Of a stretch of DNA of 64,000 nucleotides, positions 34,469 to 43,909 are shown one piece after another. The stretch is from Halococcus sediminicola (GTDB lineage Archaea > Halobacteriota > Halobacteria > Halobacteriales > Halococcaceae), in assembly GCF_000755245.1 (NCBI RefSeq), contig NZ_BBMP01000006.1, positions 211,600 through 275,599 of the forward strand, read 5' to 3'. A program made the position numbers and the translations under genes. Within the stretch, counting starts at the first letter, position 1. Each line of letters starts with the position of its first letter. Under the pieces are notes generated by a model that saw nothing but the letters and a program-made list of their open reading frames with translations, was not told where the DNA came from and did no database searches.

Positions 34469-36013
34469 TCACTCTTCGGGGATGTATCGGCGGATGTAGG
34501 GCACTCGAACCCCGAGCCGGCCTTCGATGAGTTCGAGAGGAATCTCGTCTTCGGGCTGGAAACAGCCTGTCGCCGCACAGACCACGAGCGTGGCGAGGCC
34601 CGCGACGATGGCGAACACCGGAATCGTGAGCAGGTTCAACGAGATGACCGACGACAGCGCGAACGCCGGCGGGAACAGCAACAGGGGCAACAGGACGTAC
34701 ATCTTGACGGTATAGCGCGAAAACGGCGAGATGCGGGCGACGTAATAGAGGAAGGCGAACGCGACCCAGTTGAGCGTCGCGAACGACAGCGCCGAGGCCG
34801 CCGCCGCGCCGACGATGCCGTAGGTCGGAATCAGGAGGACGTTGAGGGCGATGTTGGCGACCGCTGCGATGACGTTCACGGCGAGAATCGAGCGCGTATA
34901 GCCGAGTCCGGCCAGCGCGTTCTGACAGTAGCCCGCCATCCCGCTGACGAAGAAGCCGGTCGAGAGGAAGGCGAGCGTGATGCCGATGCCCTGACCGATG
35001 TAGTTGCCACCGAAGACCGCGCCCACGACGTCCGTCGGGAACGCCGCAAACGTCAAGAAGACCGGAAAACCGATGATGACGGTCCACTTGGCGGTGAGTT
35101 TGTGGACACGATTGAGCTCCGCGCGCCGCCCGCTCGCGTCGAACCGCGAAGTCAGCGGGAGGTAGATGAATCCGAACGACGAAAAGATGACGCCGAGTCC
35201 GAGCGCGAGCGGGTAGGCGACGTTGTAGATGCCGACGCTCGCGTTGGAGAGATAGGCACCGAGCATGACCGTATCGATCTGTGAGAGCAGTTTCGTCACC
35301 GCCGCCGAGAACAACAGTGGCAGCGAGAACCACAGCAGCTGTCGACCGTGTGTCCGCACCGGGCCGCGCAGCGACATCAGCCGATTCAGGAAGTAGTGGA
35401 TGGTGAGGAAACCGACTGCACCGGCGATGACGTAGGCGTAGCCCGCCGCGAACACGCCGAGACCCGCGACGAGAAAGACCACGAGCAAGCCGAGGCGCAA
35501 CCCGTTGTAGAGCAGGTCACGCGCGTACGTCCGATAGATGGTGTTCTCGAAGCCACGAACACCGCCGACGCCGAGGGCTTGCCCGACCAACACCGGGATG
35601 GCGAGAACGAACAGCGCGACCAGTTTCGGCGAGGCATCCTTGTCGAAGAGCGTGTCGATGACCCATTCGAGACGTGTGAGTAGTAGTGCCATGACGACGA
35701 GCGTGACGAGACTCGCGAGAACGAGCCCGGTGAGCCACGTCCCCCGCTTGTCGCGTTCGTCATCGAATCGCGACATGAATCGCGGAATCCCCTGGTCGAA
35801 GCCGGCGATGGCGAACGTGAGACCGAGGCTCATCACGGCGATGCCGAGGCTGACCTTCCCGTAGGAGCCGGGCGGCAGCAATCGTGCGATGATGACCTGT
35901 TCGACGAGTTTCGACGAAGATCCCAATAGACTGCCGACGAGCACGAGGCTCGCGCTGGAAACCACTCCCGAGAGACCGGTCGGGTCGTCGGCCACGTCCT
36001 CGCTGGTCGTCAT
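34469..36013 (-). CDS. Polysaccharide/oligosaccharide flippase (Wzx/MATE-like)
   Basis: A 514-residue protein with about 14 hydrophobic helices. It begins GVVSSASLVLVGSLLGSSSK with the typical LVEQVIIARLLPPGSYGKVSL of Wzx-like exporters, and ends with a short cytoplasmic tail. It would flip a lipid-linked sugar chain across the membrane. The Met at 36013 is preferred because family homology starts there; the frame runs upstream to 36139. It is placed between two ATP-grasp genes. Confidence 0.9.
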   Translation of the reverse strand: MTTSEDVADDPTGLSGVVSSASLVLVGSLLGSSSKLVEQVIIARLLPPGSYGKVSLGIAVMSLGLTFAIAGFDQGIPRFMSRFDDERDKRGTWLTGLVLASLVTLVVMALLLTRLEWVIDTLFDKDASPKLVALFVLAIPVLVGQALGVGGVRGFENTIYRTYARDLLYNGLRLGLLVVFLVAGLGVFAAGYAYVIAGAVGFLTIHYFLNRLMSLRGPVRTHGRQLLWFSLPLLFSAAVTKLLSQIDTVMLGAYLSNASVGIYNVAYPLALGLGVIFSSFGFIYLPLTSRFDASGRRAELNRVHKLTAKWTVIIGFPVFLTFAAFPTDVVGAVFGGNYIGQGIGITLAFLSTGFFVSGMAGYCQNALAGLGYTRSILAVNVIAAVANIALNVLLIPTYGIVGAAAASALSFATLNWVAFAFLYYVARISPFSRYTVKMYVLLPLLLFPPAFALSSVISLNLLTIPVFAIVAGLATLVVCAATGCFQPEDEIPLELIEGRLGVRVPYIRRYIPEE

Positions 36014-36139
36014 GTGTGAATGATCACCGTTCCGTCGCCATCGGGCCTTCCGCGGCGCGTCGGCCGGATGAAGCGTCGTCACTACGCCCTGAATGACGGT
36101 CGGCGGATTAACGCACCGATTCGGTATCGTGTGCGACAC

Positions 36140-37279
36140 TCACAGCGCGTCGTAGTGCTGGTAAAAGCGCCGCACGCGAGAATCGTCGAGCAGGGGGCGG
36201 TGGACCTGGAAGACGCGCACGCCCGAGCAGTTGTTCCCCTCGATGACCTTGAACTCGCCCTCACCAGTGACCACGAGGTCCCACCCGACATAGGGAATCT
36301 GCGAACAGTTCGCCGCGATGTCGAGGATGCCCTCCTGAATCGCCGGCCAACCCGGTATCGCCGTGCCCGCAATCTGCGCGCCCGTGTCGGGATGACTGGT
36401 GTGGCGCTCACGGTGACCGTCGTAGGGATACTGGACGGCCTCGCCGAGTTCGCCGGTTTCGGGGTCGATATCCGCGGAGAGACCACCACGCGACCAGTTG
36501 TCGAGCGGGGCCGACCGATGGGTACCGATGCGGTGGGCGGCGGCCGCGACGAACGGCTCCCCGGAATCGGGGTCGATCATGGTGAGCACGCGCAGTGTGT
36601 TCGGCGCGTCCGGATAGAGGGCGGTCGCGTAGGCGGCCTGTTCGACGAATTCGGACACGAGATAGTCGTCGAGGTCTGGAATCCGCGCGGCGAATTCCTC
36701 CCTCGAACGGTGCTCGCCGTTGATGCGATAGCCGTCCGCGACGCGCTCGCAGATCAGGATGCGCTTGCCGATGGTCCCGTAGGTCGGTTTCAAGACGAGC
36801 GTTCGGTATTCGTCGAGCAGTGCCAGCACGCGGTCGGCGGCGTCGGCACCGCTCGTGGCCGTTTCTTCCGTATCGACGGGCGTGTAGCGGCCGTCCATCA
36901 GGTGGGCGTGAATCGTCGGACGGCGTTCGGGAAAGTCATCGAGCAGGTGATGGAAGAGGAGTTTGTTTTCGAGCGCCTCGCCCCAGCGGCCGTTGATCCG
37001 CTGGGTCAGGTCGCGCTGATACGAGGAGAGATATCGGTGGTGGTTGTCCTCGGTGATGCCGCTCTCGCCGTAGAGCACGTCGGCTTGACTCAAAAAGCCG
37101 TGTCGCCAGAGCCAGAGTCGCCGGCGGAGCGGCATGCGAAAGCGCATGATTGCAGGGGCTTCCTCGTGGACGAACAATCGCAGGGCAGCACCGGGACCGC
37201 GATCGACGAGCCACCGGGAGGCACCGTACGTGCCCCAGTAGAGATCGGACAGCGCGTCGTAGAGGCGACTTTTGAGCAT
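36140..37279 (-). CDS. ATP-grasp sugar-transfer-associated protein, paralogue 2
   Basis: A 379-residue ATP-grasp protein. It has MPLRRRLWLWRHGFLSQADV, TLVLKPTYGTIGKRILICER, NTLRVLTMIDPDSGEPFVA and FKVIEGNNCSGVRVFQVHRP. It is closely related to the proteins at 33262 and 37385. The ATG at 37279 is 27 bases from a TTAATC TATA-like box (37303-37308). A 66-base segment coding for its C-terminus is an inverted copy of the same region in the divergent paralogue. Confidence 0.8.
   Translation of the reverse strand: MLKSRLYDALSDLYWGTYGASRWLVDRGPGAALRLFVHEEAPAIMRFRMPLRRRLWLWRHGFLSQADVLYGESGITEDNHHRYLSSYQRDLTQRINGRWGEALENKLLFHHLLDDFPERRPTIHAHLMDGRYTPVDTEETATSGADAADRVLALLDEYRTLVLKPTYGTIGKRILICERVADGYRINGEHRSREEFAARIPDLDDYLVSEFVEQAAYATALYPDAPNTLRVLTMIDPDSGEPFVAAAAHRIGTHRSAPLDNWSRGGLSADIDPETGELGEAVQYPYDGHRERHTSHPDTGAQIAGTAIPGWPAIQEGILDIAANCSQIPYVGWDLVVTGEGEFKVIEGNNCSGVRVFQVHRPLLDDSRVRRFYQHYDAL
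36182..36247 (-). repeat. 66-bp inverted repeat, arm A
   Basis: Reverse complement of 38426-38491 with one mismatch by eye. It encodes the VIEGNNCSGVRVFQVHRP segment of ATP-grasp paralogue 2. Confidence 0.85.
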
Positions 37280-37302
37280 CCTTCGAAAGGAACACGGCCG
37301 AG

Positions 37303-37308
37303 GATTAA
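37303..37308 (-). promoter_or_regulatory. TATA-like box of ATP-grasp paralogue 2
   Basis: CTTAATC on the minus strand, about 27 bases upstream of the ATG at 37279. Confidence 0.4.
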
Positions 37309-37384
37309 GGCCGTTCGTTCCCACTGCGAACGACTGACCGACCCGCTTCGTGGCGGTTATCACGGCGCGTCATATAGCCAATCC

Positions 37385-38542
37385 ATGAACGGCGATCGGG
37401 CCTACGGGCTGGCGAAGGCGGCGTATCGAGGCGTCACGGGCGAGTACGCGACCCGTGCGTCGCGGCTGGCCACGCGGCTCAAACGCTTCGCCAAGAGCGA
37501 GGTCTCGACGTGGCGCTCGCCGGTCTCGATGCCCATCCGTCGGCGGCTCTGGCTCTGGCGGCATGGATTCTTGAGTTCGGCGGACGTGCTGTACGACCTC
37601 GACGACGACAACTACCGGCGCTATCTCTCCTCCTATCAGCGCGAACGCGCGGCGTGGCTCAACGGCAAGCGCAGCGTCGCCTTCGACAACAAACTCCTCT
37701 TTCACTGGATGACCGAACCGTTCGACGACCAGCGCGTCGAAACCGACGGATTGCTCAGGGACGGCCGCTTTCACGATCTTCGCTCGCTGCGGTCGGACGA
37801 CGAATCCGACCGCACGCCCGGCACCGCCGACGCCGCCGCGTGGGTCGTCGAACGGCTACGTGAGGATGGGTCGCTGGTCCTCAAGCCCGTCACCGGCGGC
37901 GGTGGCAAGGACGTCCGGCTCTGTTCGTATTCCAATGGGAGCTATCGCGTCAACGGCGAGGCGTACACCGAGACCGAATTTCGGGAACTGGTCACGGGTC
38001 TCGACGAGTATCTCGTCACCGAGCGGGTCGAGCAGGCCGCCTACGCGGACACCCTCTACCCCGACGCGGCCAACACCCTCCGGGTGCTGACCATCTACGA
38101 CGACGAAGCCGACGAGCCGTATCTCGCCGGCGTCGTCCACCGAATTGGTACTGAACGCTCCGCGCCGCTCGACAACCTCGTCCGCGGTGGGCTGGTCGCC
38201 GACGTCGACCGTGATACTGGCGAACTCGGAGAGGCCGTCCGCTACCTCGGTGCCGAACAGCTCGTCCGCTATGAGACTCATCCCGACACGGGCGCGCAGA
38301 TTGCGGGCACCACAGTACCGCACTGGCCGGCCGTCCGCGAGCAACTCCTCGAAATGGCCGCGGCCTTCTCACACGCCCCGTATATCGGTTGGGACGTCAT
38401 CGTTACCAAGGATGGCGAGTTCACCGTCATCGAGGGGAACAACTGCTCGGGCGTGCGCGTCTTCCAGGTCCACCGCCCGCTGCTCGACGATCCTCGCGTG
38501 CGGCGCTTTTACGAGCGCCACGGCGTCGTTCCGGCCGAATAG
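37385..38542 (+). CDS. ATP-grasp sugar-transfer-associated protein, paralogue 3
   Basis: A 385-residue ATP-grasp protein divergent from paralogue 2. The same hallmark blocks occur: MPIRRRLWLWRHGFLSSADV, SLVLKPVTGGGGKDVRL, NTLRVLTIYDDEADEPYLAG and FTVIEGNNCSGVRVFQVHRP. Its N-terminal and C-terminal parts (RFYERHGVVPAE) match paralogue 1 best, while the 66-base block matches paralogue 2. The open frame continues far upstream antisense to paralogue 2; that part is a shadow. It would act in the cytoplasm on a glycan or amino-sugar substrate. Confidence 0.8.
   Translation: MNGDRAYGLAKAAYRGVTGEYATRASRLATRLKRFAKSEVSTWRSPVSMPIRRRLWLWRHGFLSSADVLYDLDDDNYRRYLSSYQRERAAWLNGKRSVAFDNKLLFHWMTEPFDDQRVETDGLLRDGRFHDLRSLRSDDESDRTPGTADAAAWVVERLREDGSLVLKPVTGGGGKDVRLCSYSNGSYRVNGEAYTETEFRELVTGLDEYLVTERVEQAAYADTLYPDAANTLRVLTIYDDEADEPYLAGVVHRIGTERSAPLDNLVRGGLVADVDRDTGELGEAVRYLGAEQLVRYETHPDTGAQIAGTTVPHWPAVREQLLEMAAAFSHAPYIGWDVIVTKDGEFTVIEGNNCSGVRVFQVHRPLLDDPRVRRFYERHGVVPAE
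38426..38491 (+). repeat. 66-bp inverted repeat, arm B
   Basis: Partner of 36182-36247; one mismatch (G for C). Together they bracket about 2.2 kb, including both divergent promoters. Confidence 0.85.
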
Positions 38543-38548
38543 GTACCG

Positions 38549-39958
38549 TCAGTCGACCAGATAGCCCAGATCGGCGAGCTGTTCCTTCATCGCATCGGTA
38601 AACTGTCCCTCGCGGCCCTCGGTCGAGACGGGCTGGCCGTCGGTTTCGAGGATGGCGGCGAGTTCGTCGTCGAGGCGCTCGGCGATCGATGGGTGTTCTC
38701 CGGACACGTCGCTCGTCTCGTCGGGCAGGGCGAACAGTTCGGCGCGCTCGTCGCTTTGCAGATACTTGAACTCGTCAGTACGCAGGGCGTGCAGCGTCGC
38801 TTCGTGATAGCGCGTCCGGTCGAACTCGGAGTTGAGCTCCTCGAATCGCTCCAAGTTCTTCAGCGTGCGCTTCGCGCCCCGCTGGGTGAGGGTCTGCTCG
38901 CGTTCGTCCTCGCGCAGGTCGAGACCCTGCATGCCCGTCGTGTCCGCACCGGCGGATTCGAGCAGCGTGGTCATCAGATCGGCGTGCTGGACGGTCTCGC
39001 CGTTGTAGTCGGCGAGCGCGTCCGCGCCGTGGACCACACAGGGGACATGGGTCACGGCGTCGTCGGCGACCACCAGATGGGCGAGCATGCCCTGCTCGCC
39101 GAACAGTTCGCCGTGGTCGGCGGTGACGACGAACACGGTATTATCGAGGTCGAGCGTTCTGATGTGGGCGAAGAGGTCGCCGACCAGTTCGTCGGTGTGG
39201 GCGACCTCGGCGTCGTAGAGCGCGTGGAGGACGTCCCACTCGTCGTCGGTGAACGGGCAGCCGTCGGCGATGAGCTGGTGGAAATTTGCGTGGTGATACT
39301 GGCCGAACTCCAGCGCTTCGTCCACGTCCATCTCGAAGTCGTCGGCGTACGGTTCGAGGAAGCGCCGCGGCGGGTGGTAGGGGTGGTGGGGGTCGCCGTA
39401 GTGGGCGTAGAGGAAGAACGGCTCGTCGTTCCCGGCGTACGAGCCGATGCGGCGCTTTGCGATCTCGTTCATGACGTACCCCGTGCCGTGCTTTCTGGTG
39501 TCGGTGGTGAGGCCGGGACCGTGGCGGCGGCAGTTGCGCAGGTACTTCAGGAGGATGCGCGGGCCGGCCTCCCTGGCGAGCGTGTCGGCGCTCAGCCACG
39601 TGAACTCGTCGAACCCCCTGTCGAGATCGGTGCCCGAACTCAGATGCGAGTTCGGCGAGAGGCAGGTGGTTCGGTAGCCCGCCTCCTGAAGGCGCTCTGG
39701 CACCGTGTCGAGTTCGTCGGGGATGGCGTCGTTTTGCATACCCGCACCGTGGTGTGTCGGCACGGTGCCGGTGAGGATCGACGCGCTGGAGGCGAGCGTC
39801 CAGATGGCGTGGGTGTGACAGTTGCCGAACGCCCTCCCGCGCTCCGCGTCGGCGATGCGGTCGAGGTTGGGCGTCGTGTCGCGTGCGTAGCCGCCCATCG
39901 TGGTGTGGTCGGCGCGGGTGCTTTCGAGGGTTATCCAGACGACGTTTGGCGTTCGCAT
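38549..39958 (-). CDS. Sulfatase-fold enzyme with Thr in place of formylglycine
   Basis: A 469-residue protein of the sulfatase/alkaline phosphatase superfamily. It opens VVWITLESTRADHTTMGGYARDT (metal ligands), has AIWTLASSASILTGTVPTHH where a sulfatase would have Cys/Ser-x-Pro-x-Arg, and keeps the second metal site VVTADHGELFGEQGMLAH. The Thr at the nucleophile position recalls lipoteichoic-acid synthase and phosphoethanolamine transferases, so phosphoglycerol- or phospho-group transfer is possible. There is no signal peptide. It is convergent with the ATP-grasp gene. Confidence 0.8.
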   Translation of the reverse strand: MRTPNVVWITLESTRADHTTMGGYARDTTPNLDRIADAERGRAFGNCHTHAIWTLASSASILTGTVPTHHGAGMQNDAIPDELDTVPERLQEAGYRTTCLSPNSHLSSGTDLDRGFDEFTWLSADTLAREAGPRILLKYLRNCRRHGPGLTTDTRKHGTGYVMNEIAKRRIGSYAGNDEPFFLYAHYGDPHHPYHPPRRFLEPYADDFEMDVDEALEFGQYHHANFHQLIADGCPFTDDEWDVLHALYDAEVAHTDELVGDLFAHIRTLDLDNTVFVVTADHGELFGEQGMLAHLVVADDAVTHVPCVVHGADALADYNGETVQHADLMTTLLESAGADTTGMQGLDLREDEREQTLTQRGAKRTLKNLERFEELNSEFDRTRYHEATLHALRTDEFKYLQSDERAELFALPDETSDVSGEHPSIAERLDDELAAILETDGQPVSTEGREGQFTDAMKEQLADLGYLVD

Positions 39959-40140
39959 TCTTCCGGAAGGGTTCGGCGCTCGATGGCTTATGCACCACGG
40001 TATGGGTTAGGGGATGTGGTACCGAAATGGCGAACACAGTGCCGACACGCCACACGGCGAGCGAGAACGGCAGACGTTTAAGACGGCGCTTCGAGGTGCG
40101 AGTACGTTTCGGGACGCCGCGAACGCCAGAGATCGATACG

Positions 40141-42222
40141 ATGAGTACGCTCACGACGAACACGCCGAACAACCGCGCACAGAAACTCGCGCTCGTCGTC
40201 GGCTATCTCGCCCTCGCTGGCGGCGTGTTGTTCGCCTACGGAAAACCCAGTACGAGCTACGAGATCGACATCTACGCCGCGACGCCGGTCGGGTTCTGGC
40301 TCGGCATCGCCATCGCGCTGTTGATCGCGGTGGTCGTCACGCTGTACGCGCCGAAGGGCTACGTCAGCCTCGCCGGACTCTGCCTCGGCGGTGGCGCGAT
40401 AACGTCGGTTGCGGGGCTCCCACTGTTGCGAAGCTACTACTACTACGGCTCCGGCGACGGGCTGACGCACCTCGGCTGGGTGCGGGACCTCCTCGATGGC
40501 TCGCTGAGTGCGTTCGGTCTGTTCTACCCCGGCGTTCACACCTCGTCGCTGTTCGTCCGCGGCGTCGCCGGTACGACGGTGCCGCGCGCGCTCCTACTCG
40601 TCGTGCTCGCGTACGTCCTCGCCTATCTCGTGTTCATCCCGCTGTGTGTCCGCTCGATGACGTCCCATCGGGGCGCGATGTTGCTGAGCGGTCTCGTCGG
40701 TCTCTTGCTCCTCCCGATCAACCACCTCGGGGTGAACTACATGACGCCACACCCGATCTCCGATTCCATCCTCATCACGCCGATCATCGTCTATCTGCTC
40801 ATCAACTACCTCACGGGACCGACCGACGTCTTCGACTCCCGGCTCCCGGTTTCGGCGGTGGCTGCGGCGTTCGCGCTCGCACTCGGCGGTATCGTGCTCT
40901 TTCACCCACAGCAAGCCGCGAATCTCATCATCCTGTTCGTCACGCTCTCGGGGGTGCAGCTTCTCTATCGGTCGGTGTGGCCGGACAGCGCCATCGCCGA
41001 CCACCGGACGATGTACGGTCCGACGGTGTTTCTCATCGGCACGTTCATGCTCTGGTCGGTCGGCCGGGGTCGCTACGAGAGTTCGGTCGATGCGGTCATC
41101 CGTGAACTGCTGAGTTTCCTCACTGGGGGAGCGAGCCTCGGGACTTCGACGGCCAGCCAGGGTGCGTCGCTCGCGGCCATCGGCGGCTCCATCGTCGAAC
41201 TGTTCCTCAAGCTGTTCGGCGTGAGCCTCGTGATCGCGGCTCTCGCGGGTCTCCTGATGCTCACGAGCATCTTCGGCCGACTGCGCGACGCCCCGGACAC
41301 GCGGGCGCTGGTCAAGTACTTCACCATCGGACTAGTCGTACTGATTCCGTACTCGCTGGTCTTCTACATCGGCAGCGTCTCCGAACTGTTCTTCCGTAAC
41401 GCCGGTCTCATCATGCTGTTTTCGACGATCCTCGGCTCGATTGCGCTCTATCGCTACGTCTCGGGCCTCTCGGAGATCGTTCCGGTCGGCGGCGTCCGGG
41501 CGCTGCTCTCGGTCGTCATCGTCGTGATGCTCGCGCTCTCGGTCGTGGTCGTCTTCCCCTCGCCGTACGTCTTCCTCCCGAACGATCAGGTGACCGAGAC
41601 CCAGATGTCGGGCTACGGGTTCGCCTTCGAGCACGGCGAGAGCGAGGTCCCGGTGTACGGACTGCGCGACGGACCGTGGCGGTACAAACACGGCGTCCTC
41701 GGCGTCGAGGGCACGCCCGTCTCGCAGGGCGGCCGGGGGATTCCAGGCGAGAACCTCAGCGCGCTCGCGGGACGGACGTCGAACGACCGGTATCTGGCGG
41801 TGACCGAAGCCGCCCGCGAGCGCGAGGTCGAGGTGTATCGTAGCCTGCGCTACAGCCGCGAGAACGTCAGCGCGCTCGACCGCCAACAGGGGGTAAGCCT
41901 CGTCCAGACCAACGGCGAGTTCGACCTCTATCTCGTCGCCGGGAGCAACCCCCGAGACAGGGGTGCGAGCGCCACCGTTCCGAACGAAACCCGCACCGCC
42001 GGCACAAACGCCACGACACCGGCGGCAACGCCATCGTCGAACGGCTCGGTGTTCGGCAACGCCTCGACACCACGGACGCGGACCCCGACGGCGACAGCGA
42101 CCGCGACATCCACCGCCACGGCGACCGGTACGCCGAGTGCGACCCCAATGCGATCGACGACCACCGACTCGGGGTCGATATTCGGGAACGCGAGCCGACG
42201 GGGCGGGCTCGGCGGTCGATAG
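40141..42222 (+). CDS. Large polytopic membrane protein, possibly GT-C-like
   Basis: A 693-residue protein with about 12-14 membrane helices up to residue ~480, then an external domain (VPVYGLRDGPWRYKHGVLGV) and a low-complexity Thr/Ala tail of about 70 residues. The first external loop has SYYYYGSGDGLTHLGWVRDL, an acidic loop in the place expected for lipid-phosphate sugar GT-C transferases or polymerases. It may polymerise or transfer a lipid-linked sugar; no family is certain. The ATG at 40141 was chosen because the upstream part of the frame lacks membrane or conserved character. Gap 39959-40140 has a TTTAAG box near 40075. Confidence 0.6.
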   Translation: MSTLTTNTPNNRAQKLALVVGYLALAGGVLFAYGKPSTSYEIDIYAATPVGFWLGIAIALLIAVVVTLYAPKGYVSLAGLCLGGGAITSVAGLPLLRSYYYYGSGDGLTHLGWVRDLLDGSLSAFGLFYPGVHTSSLFVRGVAGTTVPRALLLVVLAYVLAYLVFIPLCVRSMTSHRGAMLLSGLVGLLLLPINHLGVNYMTPHPISDSILITPIIVYLLINYLTGPTDVFDSRLPVSAVAAAFALALGGIVLFHPQQAANLIILFVTLSGVQLLYRSVWPDSAIADHRTMYGPTVFLIGTFMLWSVGRGRYESSVDAVIRELLSFLTGGASLGTSTASQGASLAAIGGSIVELFLKLFGVSLVIAALAGLLMLTSIFGRLRDAPDTRALVKYFTIGLVVLIPYSLVFYIGSVSELFFRNAGLIMLFSTILGSIALYRYVSGLSEIVPVGGVRALLSVVIVVMLALSVVVVFPSPYVFLPNDQVTETQMSGYGFAFEHGESEVPVYGLRDGPWRYKHGVLGVEGTPVSQGGRGIPGENLSALAGRTSNDRYLAVTEAAREREVEVYRSLRYSRENVSALDRQQGVSLVQTNGEFDLYLVAGSNPRDRGASATVPNETRTAGTNATTPAATPSSNGSVFGNASTPRTRTPTATATATSTATATGTPSATPMRSTTTDSGSIFGNASRRGGLGGR

Positions 42223-42319
42223 CAGCGTCCGGTCGAGTCCGGTGAACCGCGCCCGAGGCGGCACGAATGGAAACGGTAATGGGCGTCACGGGAGGAATCC
42301 CAGCCAGCATGCATCAACC

Positions 42320-43909
42320 ATGAGCGAGGGGGACGCTACACGCCGAGCGTTCGTCCTCGGTCTCGACGGCGTTCCGTGGGAGCGCCTGCGCGCGTGGGCG
42401 GCGGCGGGCGAACTGCCGAACGTCGCCGCGCTCGTCGAGGGGGGCGCTGCGGGACCACTCGAAAGCACGAAACCCGCCAACACCGCGCTCGCGTGGCCCT
42501 CCATCGCCACCGGCGTCCGACCGGACAAACACGGTATCTACGCCTTCTACAAGCTCGGCACGAACTACCGCCACCGCGTGAACACCGGCGAGGATCTCTC
42601 TCACCCTGCGCTCTGGGAACTGGTCTCGCCCTCGACGGTCGTCAACATGCCGATGACGTATCCGGCGACGGCCATCGACGGGAAGATGGTCACTGGAATG
42701 ATGACACCCGACGAGGACGAAGGGTTCACCCACCCGCCGGACCTCGCCGCGACCATCGCGGACCGATTCCCCGACTACGAGATCGGTCTCGACTGGAACG
42801 AATACCGCGAGCGACCCGACGAGTTCCCCGCCGCACTCGAATCGCTGGTCGCCGCCCGTCGGGAACTGATGAACGACTTCCTCGACGACGACTGGCGGCT
42901 CTTCTTCTTCGTCTACACCGCCCCGGACCGCCTCCAGCACCTCCTCTGGGACGAGGACGTTCTCCTAGAGCACTACAAACAGCTCGATGCCGTCATCGGC
43001 GACGCACGCGAGGCGGCTGCCGACCACGACGCGAACCTCTTCGTCGTCTCGGACCACGGGTTCGGTCCCATCGCAAAGAACGTCCACCCCAACCGCGTGC
43101 TCGCCGATGCTGGCTATCTCACGCCGAAATCCGATACGGGAACGCGCAGTACCCTCTCTCGCATTGGTCTCACCAAAGAGCGCGTGCTCGGGGCGCTCGG
43201 GAGTATCGGCCTCGACACGAACGACCTCGCAAAGCGCCTCCCGCGCGCGCTCGTCGACCGCCTCGCCGCCGAGATCCCCGGCGATAACGTGCGCTACGAC
43301 GTCGACTACGGGAAAACGACGGCGTTCGTCCACGCACAGGGTACGCTGTACGTCAACGACACCGAGCGCTTCGAGCAGGGAATCGTCCGTCCGAACCGGG
43401 TCGCCGACCTGAAGGAAGAACTCACGCGAACGCTCACGCGGGTACGCGACCCCGACACCGGCGAGCGCGTCCTCGACGTCCACGACGGCGACGACCTCTT
43501 TCCGACCGACGACGCCTCGCCGGACCTCGTCGTCGAACCCCACGAGGGCTACTACGTCAAACCCTCGCTGTCCGAGACGGTGTTTTCGGACCCCGGTGCG
43601 CACGCCGCCGACCACCGACCGGAGGGGATCTTTCTCGCCGAGGGACCGGACATCGAGACGGGCGCGACGCCGACCGACGCGAGCGTGTTCGACGTCGCGC
43701 CGACGGTGCTCCATAGCATGGGTGAGCCGGTTCCCGCGACCGCCGACGGGCGCGTGCTCGACGAACTGTTCGCGCCCGACTCGCCGCCCACCGAGCGAGC
43801 GGTCGACACCGCCGACGTCGCCCGTTCGGGCGAAGCGGCGAGTACCGCCGGCGAGGGGGACTTCGGCGACGTCGAGGAACGACTCCGCGGGCTGGGGTAC
43901 GTCGAGTGA
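42320..43909 (+). CDS. Type I phosphodiesterase/nucleotide pyrophosphatase-like protein
   Basis: A 529-residue alkaline-phosphatase-superfamily protein. FVLGLDGVPWERLRAW carries the first metal Asp; NTALAWPSIATGVRPDKHGIY contains the nucleophile Thr/Ser; NLFVVSDHGFGPIAKNVHPN and HAADHRPEGIFLAEGP supply the other metal ligands. The C-terminal tail ends ERLRGLGYVE. It lacks a signal peptide. It could release or transfer phosphate from a nucleotide sugar or lipid intermediate. It overlaps the next GT4 gene (TGATG), so they are co-translated. Confidence 0.8.
   Translation: MSEGDATRRAFVLGLDGVPWERLRAWAAAGELPNVAALVEGGAAGPLESTKPANTALAWPSIATGVRPDKHGIYAFYKLGTNYRHRVNTGEDLSHPALWELVSPSTVVNMPMTYPATAIDGKMVTGMMTPDEDEGFTHPPDLAATIADRFPDYEIGLDWNEYRERPDEFPAALESLVAARRELMNDFLDDDWRLFFFVYTAPDRLQHLLWDEDVLLEHYKQLDAVIGDAREAAADHDANLFVVSDHGFGPIAKNVHPNRVLADAGYLTPKSDTGTRSTLSRIGLTKERVLGALGSIGLDTNDLAKRLPRALVDRLAAEIPGDNVRYDVDYGKTTAFVHAQGTLYVNDTERFEQGIVRPNRVADLKEELTRTLTRVRDPDTGERVLDVHDGDDLFPTDDASPDLVVEPHEGYYVKPSLSETVFSDPGAHAADHRPEGIFLAEGPDIETGATPTDASVFDVAPTVLHSMGEPVPATADGRVLDELFAPDSPPTERAVDTADVARSGEAASTAGEGDFGDVEERLRGLGYVE

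Noticed and set aside
31990..34530. 846-codon plus-strand frame
   Set aside because: It runs antisense to a sulfatase-fold gene and an ATP-grasp gene and shows no domain of its own.
36020..37384. Long plus-strand extension ahead of ATP-grasp paralogue 3
   Set aside because: It is the antisense of paralogue 2; conserved homology begins only at the ATG 37385.
42060..42160. Repeat-like ACG/GCG-rich stretch
   Set aside because: It is the low-complexity Thr/Ala coding tail of the polytopic membrane protein, not an independent repeat element.
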